From: Isoetes taiwanensis
Lineage: Eukaryota > Streptophyta > Lycopodiopsida > Isoetales > Isoetaceae
Length of the DNA: 64,000 nucleotides
NCBI GenBank assembly: GCA_021234155.1
Contig: JAJEKV010000036.1
Location: 10,369,426-10,433,425 of the forward strand
Direction of reading: 5' to 3'
This document shows positions 31,016-41,092 of the stretch, in pieces (within the stretch, counting starts at the first letter, position 1; each line of letters starts with the position of its first letter). Position numbers and translations under genes: made by a program. A model generated the notes under the pieces. It was not told where the DNA came from. It saw nothing but the letters and a program-made list of their open reading frames with translations, and ran no database searches.

Positions 31016-31800
31016 AAGGAAAATGGATCTGCATTCTTGTTTTTCATCCAATCAGAGACTGTCGTGTGGCGATCAAATGTAATTGAGAACGTATCGAGTT
31101 GGTATGATGACGAGTGCAGGGAACAGAAAAGAAAGAGCAGAGAACAGAGAGGAAGGGAGACATATCAAACTGAGAAAAAGGTATATCTGAAGATGTTGAA
31201 GGCAAAGAGAAATAAAAACTTGGCACAGCATCAATGGGGACTGGCCAAACTCCTGAAAAAGCAACCCCGGAAATTCTGGAAAGGATTTAAAGGGGAAGGA
31301 CAAGGGAATCAGAAAAATGGTAACACGCAAGAAGATATTGGGGCAGACAGGTGGGAGAGATACCTAGAGAAATTGTATAAGACCGGAGCATCTCCAGCAC
31401 CAATACCAGAATTACAAGGGATGGACAAGCCGTGTTTTAGCACACAGGAAGTGATGATGGCACTAAATAGAATGGCCAATAACAAAGCCCCAGACCTATA
31501 CGGGTTAACAGTGGAATTATTAAAATGCGCAGATACAGCAATAGGGAAACATGTGACAGATATTTTCAACGGTATCATACACACAGGACTCCCAGCTAGA
31601 TGGGCGTATAACAGAGTGATACCTCTACACAAGGGAGGGAGCAGACAGGAACCTGGGAATTAAAGAACCATAATGGTGAGTTCCATTTTCGCAAAATGGT
31701 TTGGAAAAGTTTTAGACAACAAGCTGAAGCAATGAGCAGAGAGTGGGAACCGGAGAGCACAGGGACAGGCAGGGTTCAGGCCGGAACACTCAACTACAGA
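31016..31800 (+). pseudogene. LINE ORF2: RT N-terminal motifs
   Basis: From about 31060 the frame gives a basic charged stretch and QPRKFWKGFKGE. MANNKAPDLYGLTVELLKCA follows, corresponding to the NKAPGxDGxxxE motif of LINE RT, then LPARWAYNRVIPLHKGGS and RQEPGN. A TAA stands where the family has GNYR, and the same frame continues RTIMVSSIFAKWFGKVLDNK. A second stop precedes GQAGFRPEHSTTDHLVTLR. Both are simple substitutions, so the copy has decayed only moderately. Confidence 0.88.
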
Positions 31801-31807
31801 TCACCTA

Positions 31808-33115
31808 GTGACCCTCAGGATACTAGTAGAACAGAATAGAAACCAGGGGAAGAAAATAATATGCTGCTTTGTGGACTTTAGGAAAGCTTTTGACACAGTC
31901 CCGAGGGAAAAACTAATACAAAGGCTTATAGATATGCAGGCACCAAAGAATATGGTGGGGGCAATTGCAAGATTGTACTATAACGTATATGCGAAAATGG
32001 AAGAAGAAGGGAAAGCGATAGACTGCGATACGGGAGTCAAACAGGGATGCCCGTTATCCCCCACACTGTTTGGAATATACATAGATGCATTACAGGATTT
32101 TATAGCAGAACAACAAGGGGACACAGACGCCCCTATTCTAGGGGGCACCAAAGTACCCATCATGCTATATGTAGATGACCTGAGTATGATGGCCACAAAG
32201 AACAAGGGGATGCACAGATTACTGAAACTGTTGGAAAGCTTCTGCGAAAAGACAGGGCTGACAGTTAATCTCGCGAAAACCAAAATAGTCTTTTTCGGCC
32301 ATAAAAATAGACACAAATCGTTTAGATATTTGGGAACAGAGCTAGAAGAAGCAACAGAATACAGGTATCTGGGATACGACGCACATGGCACACGAAAATG
32401 GGCTAAAGGGGCAGATACAAGATTCCAAACAGCCATCGGAAGCTACTACAATATGAAAAACTTTTGCAACAAAAGCAGGATAATAAGTTGGGAAATCAAA
32501 TGCTATTTGTTCAGCGCAGTAGTTGCAACTACACAGCTATATGGAGCAGAGGCCTGGGGACCGGGTCTGACAGAGAAGAAATGGGAAAAGCATGAAGGAA
32601 TTTACAGGCAATGGCACAAACAGGAATTCAAGCTGAGAACGAATACACCACAAATAACTATAGTATATGAGACGGGGCAGAAACCGATGGAAGTGAGGGC
32701 ATGGGAAAAGACCATCAGATATCTCATAAGAAACAATGCAGGTGGAAAACCGAATAAGTTAGCGAATATCGCGATCAATGAATCAGCGAAAGACCACATA
32801 ATCGAGAGTAACGGTTGGTTTAGGGATGTGGCAATGTGGACAAGAAAAATGGGGATGAACCTGAGCGACCTCATTAGTGAGGGAGAATGGAAGGATGAAT
32901 GGGCAAACAAAGCCACACAAGCCTGGCTGCAAAATCACACGGGGCCCAAGACAATATGGCTTATGACAGTATTCAACCCGGGACAGCAGATAGGACAACA
33001 GATGTATCAAGATAATCTGCTAGGAAAAGCCAGGAAGGATATCCTAGCAAGATTCAGAATGGGAAGACAGATGGCGGAGAATAGAGAGGGAGGACCGGAT
33101 ATGCAGAATTTGTGA
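31808..33115 (+). pseudogene. LINE ORF2: RT catalytic core and C-terminal domain
   Basis: An open frame of 435 codons. Residue 23 is the first catalytic aspartate in CFVDFRKAFDTVPREKL. KQGCPLSPTLFGIYIDAL follows, and YVDD lies at residues 121-124 (IMLYVDDLSMMATKN). KTGLTVNLAKTKIVFF, YRYLGYDAHGTRKWAKG and QLYGAEAWGPGLTEKKWEK come next, typical of RTE/Jockey-like elements rather than the L1 type at 12 kb. All RT catalytic residues are intact. The frame is lost near 33090 and the C-terminal zinc region continues in another frame. Confidence 0.92.
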
Positions 33116-33449
33116 CAGAAGGGAAGTGGAAGATGAAAACCATATGCTAAATGAATGCCCGGTATATGAAGACATCAGGAACAAGTACAGAAATGTAGGG
33201 TGGGGTCAGCCTGTACACATCATGATGGCAAGGTCAGAAACAATGAGGGATCTGGCAGACGCAATACGGGAAATGACGGCAAGACATCGGGAAGTACATA
33301 AAGAAAAAAGGGCTTCTGTTATGAACCGCCTGAGAGGCGCACCATACCCGCCCTGGAATGCCAGCTCAAAGCTGATTGATAACGACGCACCCGTGCACGG
33401 CCTTGAAGCCGATCCAAAGCGGGGTGCTGGTATTAATAGAGAAAAGTGA
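33090..33449 (+). pseudogene. LINE ORF2 C-terminal CCHC-like region
   Basis: After a frameshift the protein continues RICRICDRREVEDENHMLNECPVYEDIRNKY across 33096-33190, a C-x2-C...H-x4-C cluster seen at the end of many non-LTR ORF2 proteins. A basic tail follows and ends at 33449. The fragment at 43.3-43.6 kb has the same layout with a different sequence. Confidence 0.8.
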
Positions 33450-33605
33450 AGCCTTCCGAAAAGGTTACATTGTAAACCAGCGTGATGTGCTAGTAGCACC
33501 CGTAAGGGAGCTCGTCCATGCTACATAAGTCCACGGGCCTCAGGGCACTAGGGACATTAATGTATGTATGTATCTAGCTATCTATCTATCTATCTATCTA
33601 TAATT

Positions 33606-34080
33606 GTTCATTTGCAGACATGTTTTCGTGGTTAAATGAATGAACCAAAATTGAAATCTATAATTATACACAAGAAACCAAAGCCTCGTCTGCACACTCA
33701 ACAACTTGGCATCCAATTGAACATAAATTACCTATTATATACAATTGCCTACGAAAATATTCCTCGTGTCAAGAAAATACACTAGTTCGGATGGGGGTTA
33801 TATCTATTGCAGATAATAAAGTTGGAGGATGTCAAAGAAAGTCCCAATGTCTTACATCTAAATTGGCTATTATTACTCTGAATGATGCCTGCTACCATTA
33901 CTCTGAATGATGCCTCTCAAATCAAATCGGCATGCCATATTCAAGATAGACTCGAACAACAGAACTGTATTCTGTAGGCATACAATATAAAACAAGAATG
34001 TGTTGCATATGTAAAACTTCTTGATTCAAACAATCCATGATAGACTTGAACAACAAAACTTTATTTTGTAGGCATCTATA
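33606..34080. repeat. Intergenic DNA with two short direct-repeat pairs
   Basis: ATTACTCTGAATGATGCCT occurs twice (about 33872 and 33896). A 36-bp block (ATAGACT(C/T)GAACAACA.. to TTCTGTAGGCAT / TTTTGTAGGCAT) occurs at about 33948 and 34040. No gene. Confidence 0.7.
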
Positions 34081-34110
34081 TCTATATATAATACTAAAAG
34101 CAAAATAAGG
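34081..34110 (+). other. Helitron-like 5' terminus (weak)
   Basis: TCTATATATAATACTAAAAG preceded by A resembles the 5' end of plant Helitrons, which begin TC and insert between A and T. I could not locate a matching 3' hairpin and CTRR end, so this is only a candidate. Confidence 0.22.
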
Positions 34111-34554
34111 GATAGTCTGTGCGCCATCTTGGCCGTTGAATTTTCTTAACTTATTTTCATCCGTTGATTTTGGCGGTTTTGTTTGATGTGACGGTTCTGG
34201 CTCTCTTCTTCCCGCAAATCGACGCGTCTTACCTTCCCAGTTCCTGAATGCCGAAATGGGGTTCTGAGGTCTAGCAAGAACGTTCTTGGGTTCTTGCGCT
34301 CGATGGCAAAATTTTATTGCAAATATTATTCAAGGGCCCAAAATTTATTTGAAACAAAGCTTCAATTCACTAGGCATGGGACAAAACACGAAAACGTGCT
34401 GCATTTCTTTTTTATTTCCAATTGCACTTTTCCTTATGGCATCGATTTGGCTTCCTTATGCCGGAATGGGATGGACTTTTTTTAGGCGAGTTCCTGAATA
34501 CCCCTTTTTGTCAACCCAGTTCACCATTTTTCAGATTGACAAAGCTCAATAACA

Positions 34555-34910
34555 TTGCGCCTAAGCAACAGATGCTCTTCTACAGCTTCTGCCACTGTCT
34601 CATCCCTGCAAAGGAAGTGGTACGTATTCTTTCTCTGGCAGATTATTGCTCAAGTACTAAGTTTGCTAAGGATATGGCAAACACTTTCGGTGCCCTGCTT
34701 GATGAATAACTATGCTTATATATTACAGGATGAACGTTCAGGCAGTGTTGGAGTAGTTGATCCATCTGAAGTAGGACCTGTAGTCAAGTTCTTAGAAAAC
34801 GAAGTACGAAGTCGAATTATGTACTGAACACGCATCACCATTGAGACCACACTGGAGGAAATTCAAATATAAAGAAGCATTATGGACCACATGTACATAT
34901 GGGATAATTT
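34555..34910 (+). pseudogene. Glyoxalase II (hydroxyacylglutathione hydrolase) pseudogene
   Basis: From 34690 the plus strand encodes [19 protein letters not shown] and [19 protein letters not shown], the N-terminal part of plant glyoxalase II. After a +1 frame change near 34815 it gives NYVLNTHHH, a TGA (34842-34844), then DHTGGNSNIKKHYGPHV. THHHxDH is the metal-binding motif of the metallo-beta-lactamase fold. The x residue, usually Y or W, is the stop, consistent with TAT/TGG to TGA change. Glyoxalase II hydrolyses S-D-lactoylglutathione to lactate and glutathione. The preceding frame from 34555 is serine-rich and could derive from a transit peptide. No later exons (second metal site, substrate-binding domain) are visible downstream. 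Confidence 0.82.
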
Positions 34911-34914
34911 TAAG

Positions 34915-36005
34915 TGTGTATATACATGGTATTTGATCACACTGATGATGCATTATATATATGTCTACTTAAGTAGAATTTTATGCACATAGTTGCCCCT
35001 GATGCCATCAACTGCGTTTGATTGCATTTTGTCCATTCCCCTTGATGTAAAATTGCATGTAACATTGCTAAATAGGCTTGCTTGATAATATCTTGCTAGA
35101 TATTTTAGATATGTACAAACTTGTTGTAACGTTCAGTTGTTGCATGAGGACATACAAGCTAAAGCATCAAGGAGGGCAGATTAGACTCAGAATTGTTGTG
35201 CAAATCAGTTGGGGCTTTTACAATCCATCTGCCTTGAATCATAAAAATGTTAAGCTTTACTCTTCTTAATTTGCCATGTGTTGATTCTTCTCTGCGTGTA
35301 TTATATTAGGCTTCTCTATTTATGGATGTTTCTAGAATTGCATTTGGAGCACAAAATTTGCATTTGACATATTGCATCAGATTATTTCCAGGAAACTACA
35401 TTACTAGCTTAGCTTTTGCTTGAGACACTTATATTTCAAAATAATTGTACATGTATCAGACAACAAACCCAAATTTATCATATCCCATAACCCGTTGGGT
35501 TCCCGTAGACGTAAAAATTTATCTTATCTTATCTTATCTTATCTTATCTTATGTTTCTTTCCAGCTAACCTTTTCATATTTTCGTGTTGTAGTTGAGAGC
35601 ATCTTTCTTGCAATCACAGCGCATAAATGTAAGAGAAGCATTACATTAGCATGTTGATTCTTTCGCAAAGCAGATTAAATTACAACATAGTATCGGTTAG
35701 AATATTGATGCTCAGTGTATTTATTCTTTGCTAATGATTTCAAAACCATCGTATATCTTGTCAAATTATATTCCCATGACATCTGTCGAACTGTATCGTA
35801 ATAATTAGAGGTAGATCATTTCATTTCTAGATTTGGATACATCAGGAGTTGATGCAGATATATAATTGTTGTTAAGGAGTTGTCATTATAGTTATAATTG
35901 ACACTTTTCTTGTTCTAAGTGCAGACCCAGATATATCGAGCTTCTACCCTTCATTGCCAAATGAATGGAATGTCTTCCCTGACATATTGGGCTTTATTTA
36001 CAAAC
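34915..36005. other. AT-rich DNA with an (ATCTT)n microsatellite
   Basis: No gene is recognised. A clean microsatellite of about seven ATCTT units lies at 35519-35551. Confidence 0.5.
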
Positions 36006-36168
36006 TGGGGTTCCAGATGTTATCATTGGAGGTGCTCTTACTCTTTGTGTTTAAATGCGGTTCTTAGAGGATGCATACAAGCTTTTGGTTAAAAGGTCAG
36101 ACCAGAATGTGGCGTTGTGTAAGACGATGATTGCAGGATATGCAGAGAATGCATAAGGGTTAACTACT
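36006..36168 (+). pseudogene. PPR repeat fragment (isolated)
   Basis: The frame reads GVPDVIIGGALTLCV, stop, then FLEDAYKLLVKRSDQN and ALCKTMIAGYAENA, stop. This follows the plant PLS-type PPR pattern (xxDVxxGxALxxxYxKCGxLEDAxKLFxxxxxxNxxxxxxMIxGYxxN). It lies 2.6 kb upstream of the main PPR pseudogene in the same orientation, so it may be an upstream piece separated by insertions. Two in-frame stops show it is dead. Confidence 0.65.
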
Positions 36169-37965
36169 TTCATATGTTTAAAGCATGTTTTACAAGACGT
36201 CTGTTGGAGATCTTACAAGTATTGTATTATTATGAGTACTTTCATCAGCTGTGCCTTCATGGGCAAATAATAAGATATGATAAGAATTTTGTGATGCTCT
36301 TTTCTTGCTTCATCACATAATATGTACGATTTTTGCATCTGGCTCCATACCTATCATCAATTGCATATTCTGTGGTCTTTGTTAAGTGAGAACTTGAATT
36401 TCTGTTAATATAACCTGAAGCATGTTGCTGAAGGGACACATAGAGCAAATTGACTTCCAGTGACTAAGCTAGTGAGCCTAGTATATCCAGGCTAGCAGAA
36501 AAGAAGATAAAATCATATCCTTCAGTTGTTGGCGTTGCTCCCAGGTATTGCGTTAATATCTCTGCAGTCAACCCTTCCATTGTATTCATATTTTCTCTAT
36601 TCTCTTCTTTGGTGCGGTGCTGACATAAGGGCAGGGTATGCTGGTTCATTGTGCCTCAGTTGGTGGGTAGCATTAAGACATGGAGATCGTTAAAAGGTTG
36701 TGCCAACCTCCTTTCTCAATTTCAGCCAGAGCCTGAATGCTGTGTGTATAATGTCAGTGATAGCTGTACAACAACTGTATGAGACATGTAGGGATCAATC
36801 AATTGTAGCCATCAAGTTTTGGGAAAGAAATGACTGTAATTAAGTGCTTTCATCAATTTGAAGCCAAAACATCACTTTGGTCAACGGAAATCAATGGATA
36901 TCTATGAAATCCTCGGCCATTATACAAGGGCAGGCAAAGCGACAGTTCTGGCATTTTGCAACTTGTTTTCATCTCAATATCAAGGAGCAGAATTCTATGT
37001 GGATTTGTCCTACCCCTCTGGAAATGCGAAAATGGATAAACTGTGAGACAGAATTCCTTCCTTCACAAATGATATTTTGCAAGCAGGAAAACATTATGTA
37101 AAGCAGACCATAAAGCAGCCCTTTTTCTGGACACAGTTACGTCTTCTAGATGGTCAGTTTAAAAATCCTGGCTCAACCATTAAGCCTAAACTAGAACCTT
37201 ATACAGTGAAACTTAAGGGTAGCGAGAAGATTGTTGTTTAAATCATGACGGACTTGCCAAGGAGAAATTGGACATTTATATACTTGGGTGAACTATCACC
37301 AAATTCAAGATATAATCTATACCATATTGATCTTGAGGATGCTGTCATAGGTGTGACTGCAAAAAAACTTTTAGTCAATGAGCATGGCATCAAGTTAGAC
37401 TTCCTTTTTGGTAGGGGATGGGGAATTCAGTTGGCTAGGAATTGAGAGACTTGCGATAAGTTATAATAGACAATAGAACAGATTATTTTTTTCTGGTGCA
37501 GCATAATAGTCTATTTCAAATAGACGGTCAAATGCATCATTTCTATGAGCATGACCTCAAGAGCTTTGAAGATTTTATTTCTCTCTATCAAACTATTACC
37601 TTCTCCTAGGACTTTTAAAAGCTCTAAACCATATTTTCATTACAGGGGCTTCACGAGATATTGATCTCCTACATAAATGATTGGATGAACAAAGTGACAT
37701 TAAAGCTGATACAGTTGTTTGCTTCTAGACATGTTTGTTCCATGCTTTCTTTCTTTCTTTTTGTTGTACTTCCCTTCCCAGAATTTTCTTCTTGTCGATC
37801 AGAATTTGAAGCTTTCATTTTCTCTGTTATTTTCTCATATTGTTAAGTTCCATATTATGATAATCACGTTCTGGTTATAAAGAGAAAGATAGAAGCTCTT
37901 AGATGAAACTTTGATCTAGTAAAAATCTCCAAGACAGAGCTGTGTATAGTTTGCAATTTTTGTTG
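36169..37965. other. Unassigned DNA with a coding-like frame near 37.1-37.4 kb
   Basis: A chain at 37120-37445 reads FFWTQLRLLDGQFKNPGS, PYTVKLKGSEKIVV, stop, then MTDLPRRNWTFIYLGELSPN and LYHIDLEDAVIGVTAKKLLV. It looks like decayed protein-coding sequence but I do not recognise the family. The rest is featureless. Confidence 0.3.
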
Positions 37966-37967
37966 TT

Positions 37968-38160
37968 CGTGCGGGCACAACTTTGAAGCCTGGAAGATGC
38001 ATTTATTGTCCTTAATATATGCAATGATTGATGGAATGGCCCAGGATGAGGAATGTTCCCTGACTTTATAATACTTTGAGAAAATACAATGTGAAAAGAT
38101 AAAGCCAAATAAAGTAAGTTTAAATTGTATTTTTGATCACATGTTGAATGGGTTTAGTAA
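37968..38160 (+). pseudogene. PPR repeat fragment (second isolated piece)
   Basis: Pieces read SLEDAFIVLNI, MIDGMAQDEECSLTL (stop) and YFEKIQCEKIKPNKVSLNCIF. The last matches the common PPR word FxxMxxxGIKPNxVTFxCxL. Frames change between pieces. It lies in the same orientation as the other PPR fragments and fits between the piece at 36.0 kb and the main block at 38.8 kb. Confidence 0.55.
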
Positions 38161-38765
38161 ATGAAGGCTATTGATGCTATAATTTAATATTTATCTACTA
38201 TAATGATCTCTTGTCTTGCACATGTTTGCTTATGGGGATTTGTAGCGGTCAATGTTGAGAAAAATGAGGGGAAGTCCAAGCTCCCCCCTTTTTGGGTTGC
38301 CCGGGTGGGGGGCAAACCGTTGTTTATGTGGGTTTGTGGCATATCCTAAGTATATGCTAGAATATACTTAGGATATGCTGGTGACTGCTAAAAACCTGCT
38401 CTTGGCTGTAAACTAGCGGTCACGATTGTTGCTGGGCGGCTGTTGTGGAAACTGGCTGACCGGCACCCTGGGCATGTATTCTATGCAATGCTGCTGCTGC
38501 TGCCATAGATATTTGGAGCCTTATTCCTGGTATAGCCATGGTCAGAGCATTCGTTCTTGGCGTCAAAGAGTAGACACTGGGGAGGGATGAAGATTCGGCT
38601 CCTGCAAATTTTCCATGTCTTGGGTTATTGCTTTTTCATGGGTTGACAACGGGACATTCAGGTTGCAAAGGTCTGTAACTGTACAAGGCTGGATTGACCT
38701 GGGTAGAGCAGGGAAGGTTGAATGTCTGAATTATGCATTCTGCAAGCTTTTTCGACCCAGGAAAT
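38161..38765. other. Spacer with a perfect 17-bp-arm hairpin
   Basis: GCATATCCTAAGTATAT (38339-38355) and its exact reverse complement (38362-38378) are separated by six bases. No gene. Confidence 0.7.
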
Positions 38766-38769
38766 GAGT

Positions 38770-40455
38770 TGGAGCAAAAGTCCTGTGGATGACCGCGAAA
38801 CACTAATTCGTGCAGCCATCAGGTATAACTAGCAGAAAATTCCTATACCTTCTAATCTTGCTTCCCATCTGGTGTATGGATATGTAAATGGAGAAGTTCT
38901 CACTGGTGGAAAGCTATTGCATTCTTTGCTAGTCCGCAATGGGTTAGATTCAATTTCTATCTTGGTTGACAATCTTATTCGGCTATTTGCTTCCAGTGGA
39001 AGTTTGAATGAATTACATTACATCTTTAACAAAGTTCTGAAGCAGAGTCAATACACATGGAATGCTATGTTGGATGCCCATGCCAAACTTAATACAGGAA
39101 AAGTCATTTTTCAACTATTCCATAAAATGTAGGATGAAGGCACTACGACAGACAGATACACATATCCAAGCATTTTGAAAGCATGTGATTCTATAGAAAG
39201 AGGCAGGCATATTCATGAGCACATTGTTGAAAATGGAGCCAAGTCAGATATTGTGATGAATAATACACTTGTTAATATGTATGCTAAATGTGGAAGTTTG
39301 GAGGAGGCTCATAAATTATTTGATAGACTGATGAATCGTAACATAGTGACTTGGGGTGCAATGATCTCAGGGTATGCCCAGCATAGTGAAGGTCATGTTG
39401 CATTCAGATGTTTTGCAGATATAGAGCAGCAAGGTATAAAGCCAGACAGGGTCATCTTTTTAAGTATCTTGAAGGCATGTGGTTGTATGGACGCAGTACA
39501 GCATGAAAGATTGATCCATGAGCAGCAAACTTCATGCAGACATTGTTGTGGGGAGCACTCTTATTGATATGTATGCGAAATGTAGTAGCTTGGAAGAAGC
39601 ATGTAATATATTTGATAGCTTGCCAACACCTGATTTGGTTTGTTGGGGTGCCATGATTGACGGTTATACCAAGAATGATGAAGAAGATCTAGTAATGAGT
39701 AGTTTTGCGAAGACGCAATAGGAAGGCATAAAGCCTAGCAAACTAGTCTATTCAAGTGTTCTGAAAGCTTGTGGCAACCTAGAGCGGGGAAGGCATATCT
39801 GTGAACAAGTTATTGAGGTGGGACTTCAAAGTGATGTTGTTGTGGGCAGCACACTTCTTGGTATGTTTGCATGATTGGGGAACTTGCATGAAGTCAGTAT
39901 ATTTGTTGATAGATTGTTTATTCGGGACTCCCTGTTATGGGGTGCAATCCTCGCAGCCTATGCTCAGCTTGGGGAGGCTGGATTGACTGCCTGGTGCTTT
40001 GAAGATATGCGACAGGGTGGTATAAAACCTTGTGATATGATATTCAATAGTGTTCTTATAGCACTTGCACGTGCAGGAATGGTGCATGAAGGTCTTTGGT
40101 ATTCAAAACTTATGGCGAACAACTATTGCAGTCAGCCAAATGTTCTTCATATTACTTCCATTATTGATCTGTTGGGTCGTTCTGCACTTTCCAAAGAGGC
40201 AAAAAATGTATTGGACTCCACAATGAGGGGCCGATATTTTCTTATGGCTGAGTTTGCTTAGTACTTGTAGAATGTATGGTAACATGGAACTTGGGAGGCA
40301 ATGTTTTTATGAGATTATTTATTTAGATTCCCAATGTGGAGCAGCTTACTATCTTATGACTAGCATTTATGCCAGTGCCCCCATCAGCTGATATTGATCG
40401 TTCTATTAAGCACATGGAAGTAAGGCACCCAGTCCTTTGCCAATGGGAAGTCCTT
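38770..40455 (+). pseudogene. PLS-type PPR protein pseudogene (main block)
   Basis: A long chain of pentatricopeptide repeats. PPR proteins of this class bind organellar RNA and direct editing or processing. Readable units include LVYGYVNGEVLTGGKLLHSL, NNTLVNMYAKCGSLEEAHKL, WGAMISGYAQHSEGHVAF, DIVVGSTLIDMYAKCSSLEE, WGAMIDGYTKNDEEDL, WGAILAAYAQLGEAGL and RAGMVHEGLWYSKLM. After another frame change comes an E-motif-like end (YGNMELGRQCFYEII...GAAYYLMTSIYAS). In-frame stops lie at about 39131, 39720, 39873 and 40260, with a frameshift near 39515, so no functional protein is possible. No DYW domain is seen. A TRIM is inserted at its 3' end (40467). I estimate eight to ten repeats in this block. 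Confidence 0.9.
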
Positions 40456-40466
40456 TGTCTGGAAGC

Positions 40467-40624
40467 TGTAACGGGCCCATGGTAGACCGCTCGAGTATTC
40501 GAACCTTGAATGTGCCTGTGGGGCATTCCCGAGACACCGGCATAAATGAGTAGAAGCGACTACTCATAAACGTCTAGACGGTTTTGCCCAGTTGGTTAAG
40601 GGCATGTCGGTTAGGAACGTTACA
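40467..40624 (+). repeat. TRIM 5' LTR
   Basis: 158 bp. Relative to the 3' LTR it has GGGGCATTCCC instead of GGGGCGTTCCC, and GACTACTCAT instead of GACTATTCAT. Its last 50 bp include TTGCCCAGTTGGTTAAGGGC, resembling a tRNA A box. Confidence 0.97.
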
Positions 40625-40626
40625 GT

Positions 40627-40638
40627 TGGTATCAGAGC
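40627..40638 (+). other. TRIM primer-binding site (tRNA-Met)
   Basis: TGGTATCAGAGC starts two bases after the 5' LTR and is complementary to the 3' end of initiator tRNA-Met. It is followed by CTCGAGTTCGAGTCTCC, which resembles a B box. Confidence 0.95.
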
Positions 40639-40755
40639 AGGTCTCGAGTTCGAGTCTCCATGGGTGCCTATATGCATGGGTAATTTGCAAAGACTTGGTA
40701 ATCATTGGTATAGCCTTGGATGCTCGAGGACGAGCATAGTTCTAGTGGAAGAGAC

Positions 40756-40913
40756 TGTAACGGGCCCATGGTAGACCGCTCGAGTATTCGAACCTTGAAT
40801 GTGCCTGTGGGGCGTTCCCGAGACACCGGCATAAATGAGTAGAAGCGACTATTCATAAACGTCTAGACGGTTTTGCCCAGTTGGTTAAGGGCATGTCGGT
40901 TAGGAACGTTACA
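40756..40913 (+). repeat. TRIM 3' LTR
   Basis: 158 bp, two differences from the 5' LTR (about 1.3 percent divergence), implying a recent insertion. Confidence 0.97.
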
Positions 40914-41092
40914 GAAGCTGAGAATTTGAATTTAGCATGGTATCATGCGGTTGCATTGACTTAAGCTTGCCCCAACAGAAAATTTTTAGAACTGTAAGAT
41001 CTATGTGCTTTTCAGTAAGTTGGAGTATGCAAACGCTATGCATGCAAAGTCATAATACACAATGTAATGAACTAGCAACTGGTCAAATGCAG

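Larger units (their letters stand above)
31007..33605 (+). mobile_element. 5'-truncated LINE with (TCTA)n tail
   Basis: The element encodes the RT region of a non-LTR retrotransposon. It has a 3' UTR (about 33450-33560) and ends in ATGTATGTATGTATC and (TCTA)n at 33573-33602 instead of poly-A. Endonuclease and ORF1 are missing. The coding frame has a TAA near 31661, another stop near 31730 and a frameshift near 33090, so it is inactive. Its codon use and purine-rich sense strand stand out from the T-rich flanks. Confidence 0.9.
40462..40918 (+). mobile_element. TRIM (terminal-repeat retrotransposon in miniature), complete
   Basis: Two 158-bp direct repeats, 40467-40624 and 40756-40913, begin TGTAACGGGCCC and end AACGTTACA. 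They have TG...CA ends with inverted TGTAAC/GTTACA termini. They differ at two positions only. A 5-bp target duplication GAAGC flanks the element (40462-40466, 40914-40918). The 131-bp interior starts with a tRNA-Met primer-binding site and ends with the purine-rich GTGGAAGAGA next to LTR2. There is no coding capacity, so it must have been mobilised in trans. Total length is 447 bp. It is inserted in the PPR pseudogene. This is the best-defined element in the window. Confidence 0.97.

Noticed and set aside
31978-33010. Long minus-strand frames over the LINE
   Set aside because: Shadows of the plus-strand reverse transcriptase with no motif of their own.
33573-33602. TCTA repeat and other short repeats as a CRISPR array
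   Set aside because: Units are simple 4-5-bp microsatellites without spacers; no CRISPR-like structure exists anywhere in the window.
40585-40665. A tRNA gene inside the TRIM
   Set aside because: Box-like words exist, but flanking arms do not pair and the segment spans the LTR/internal junction.
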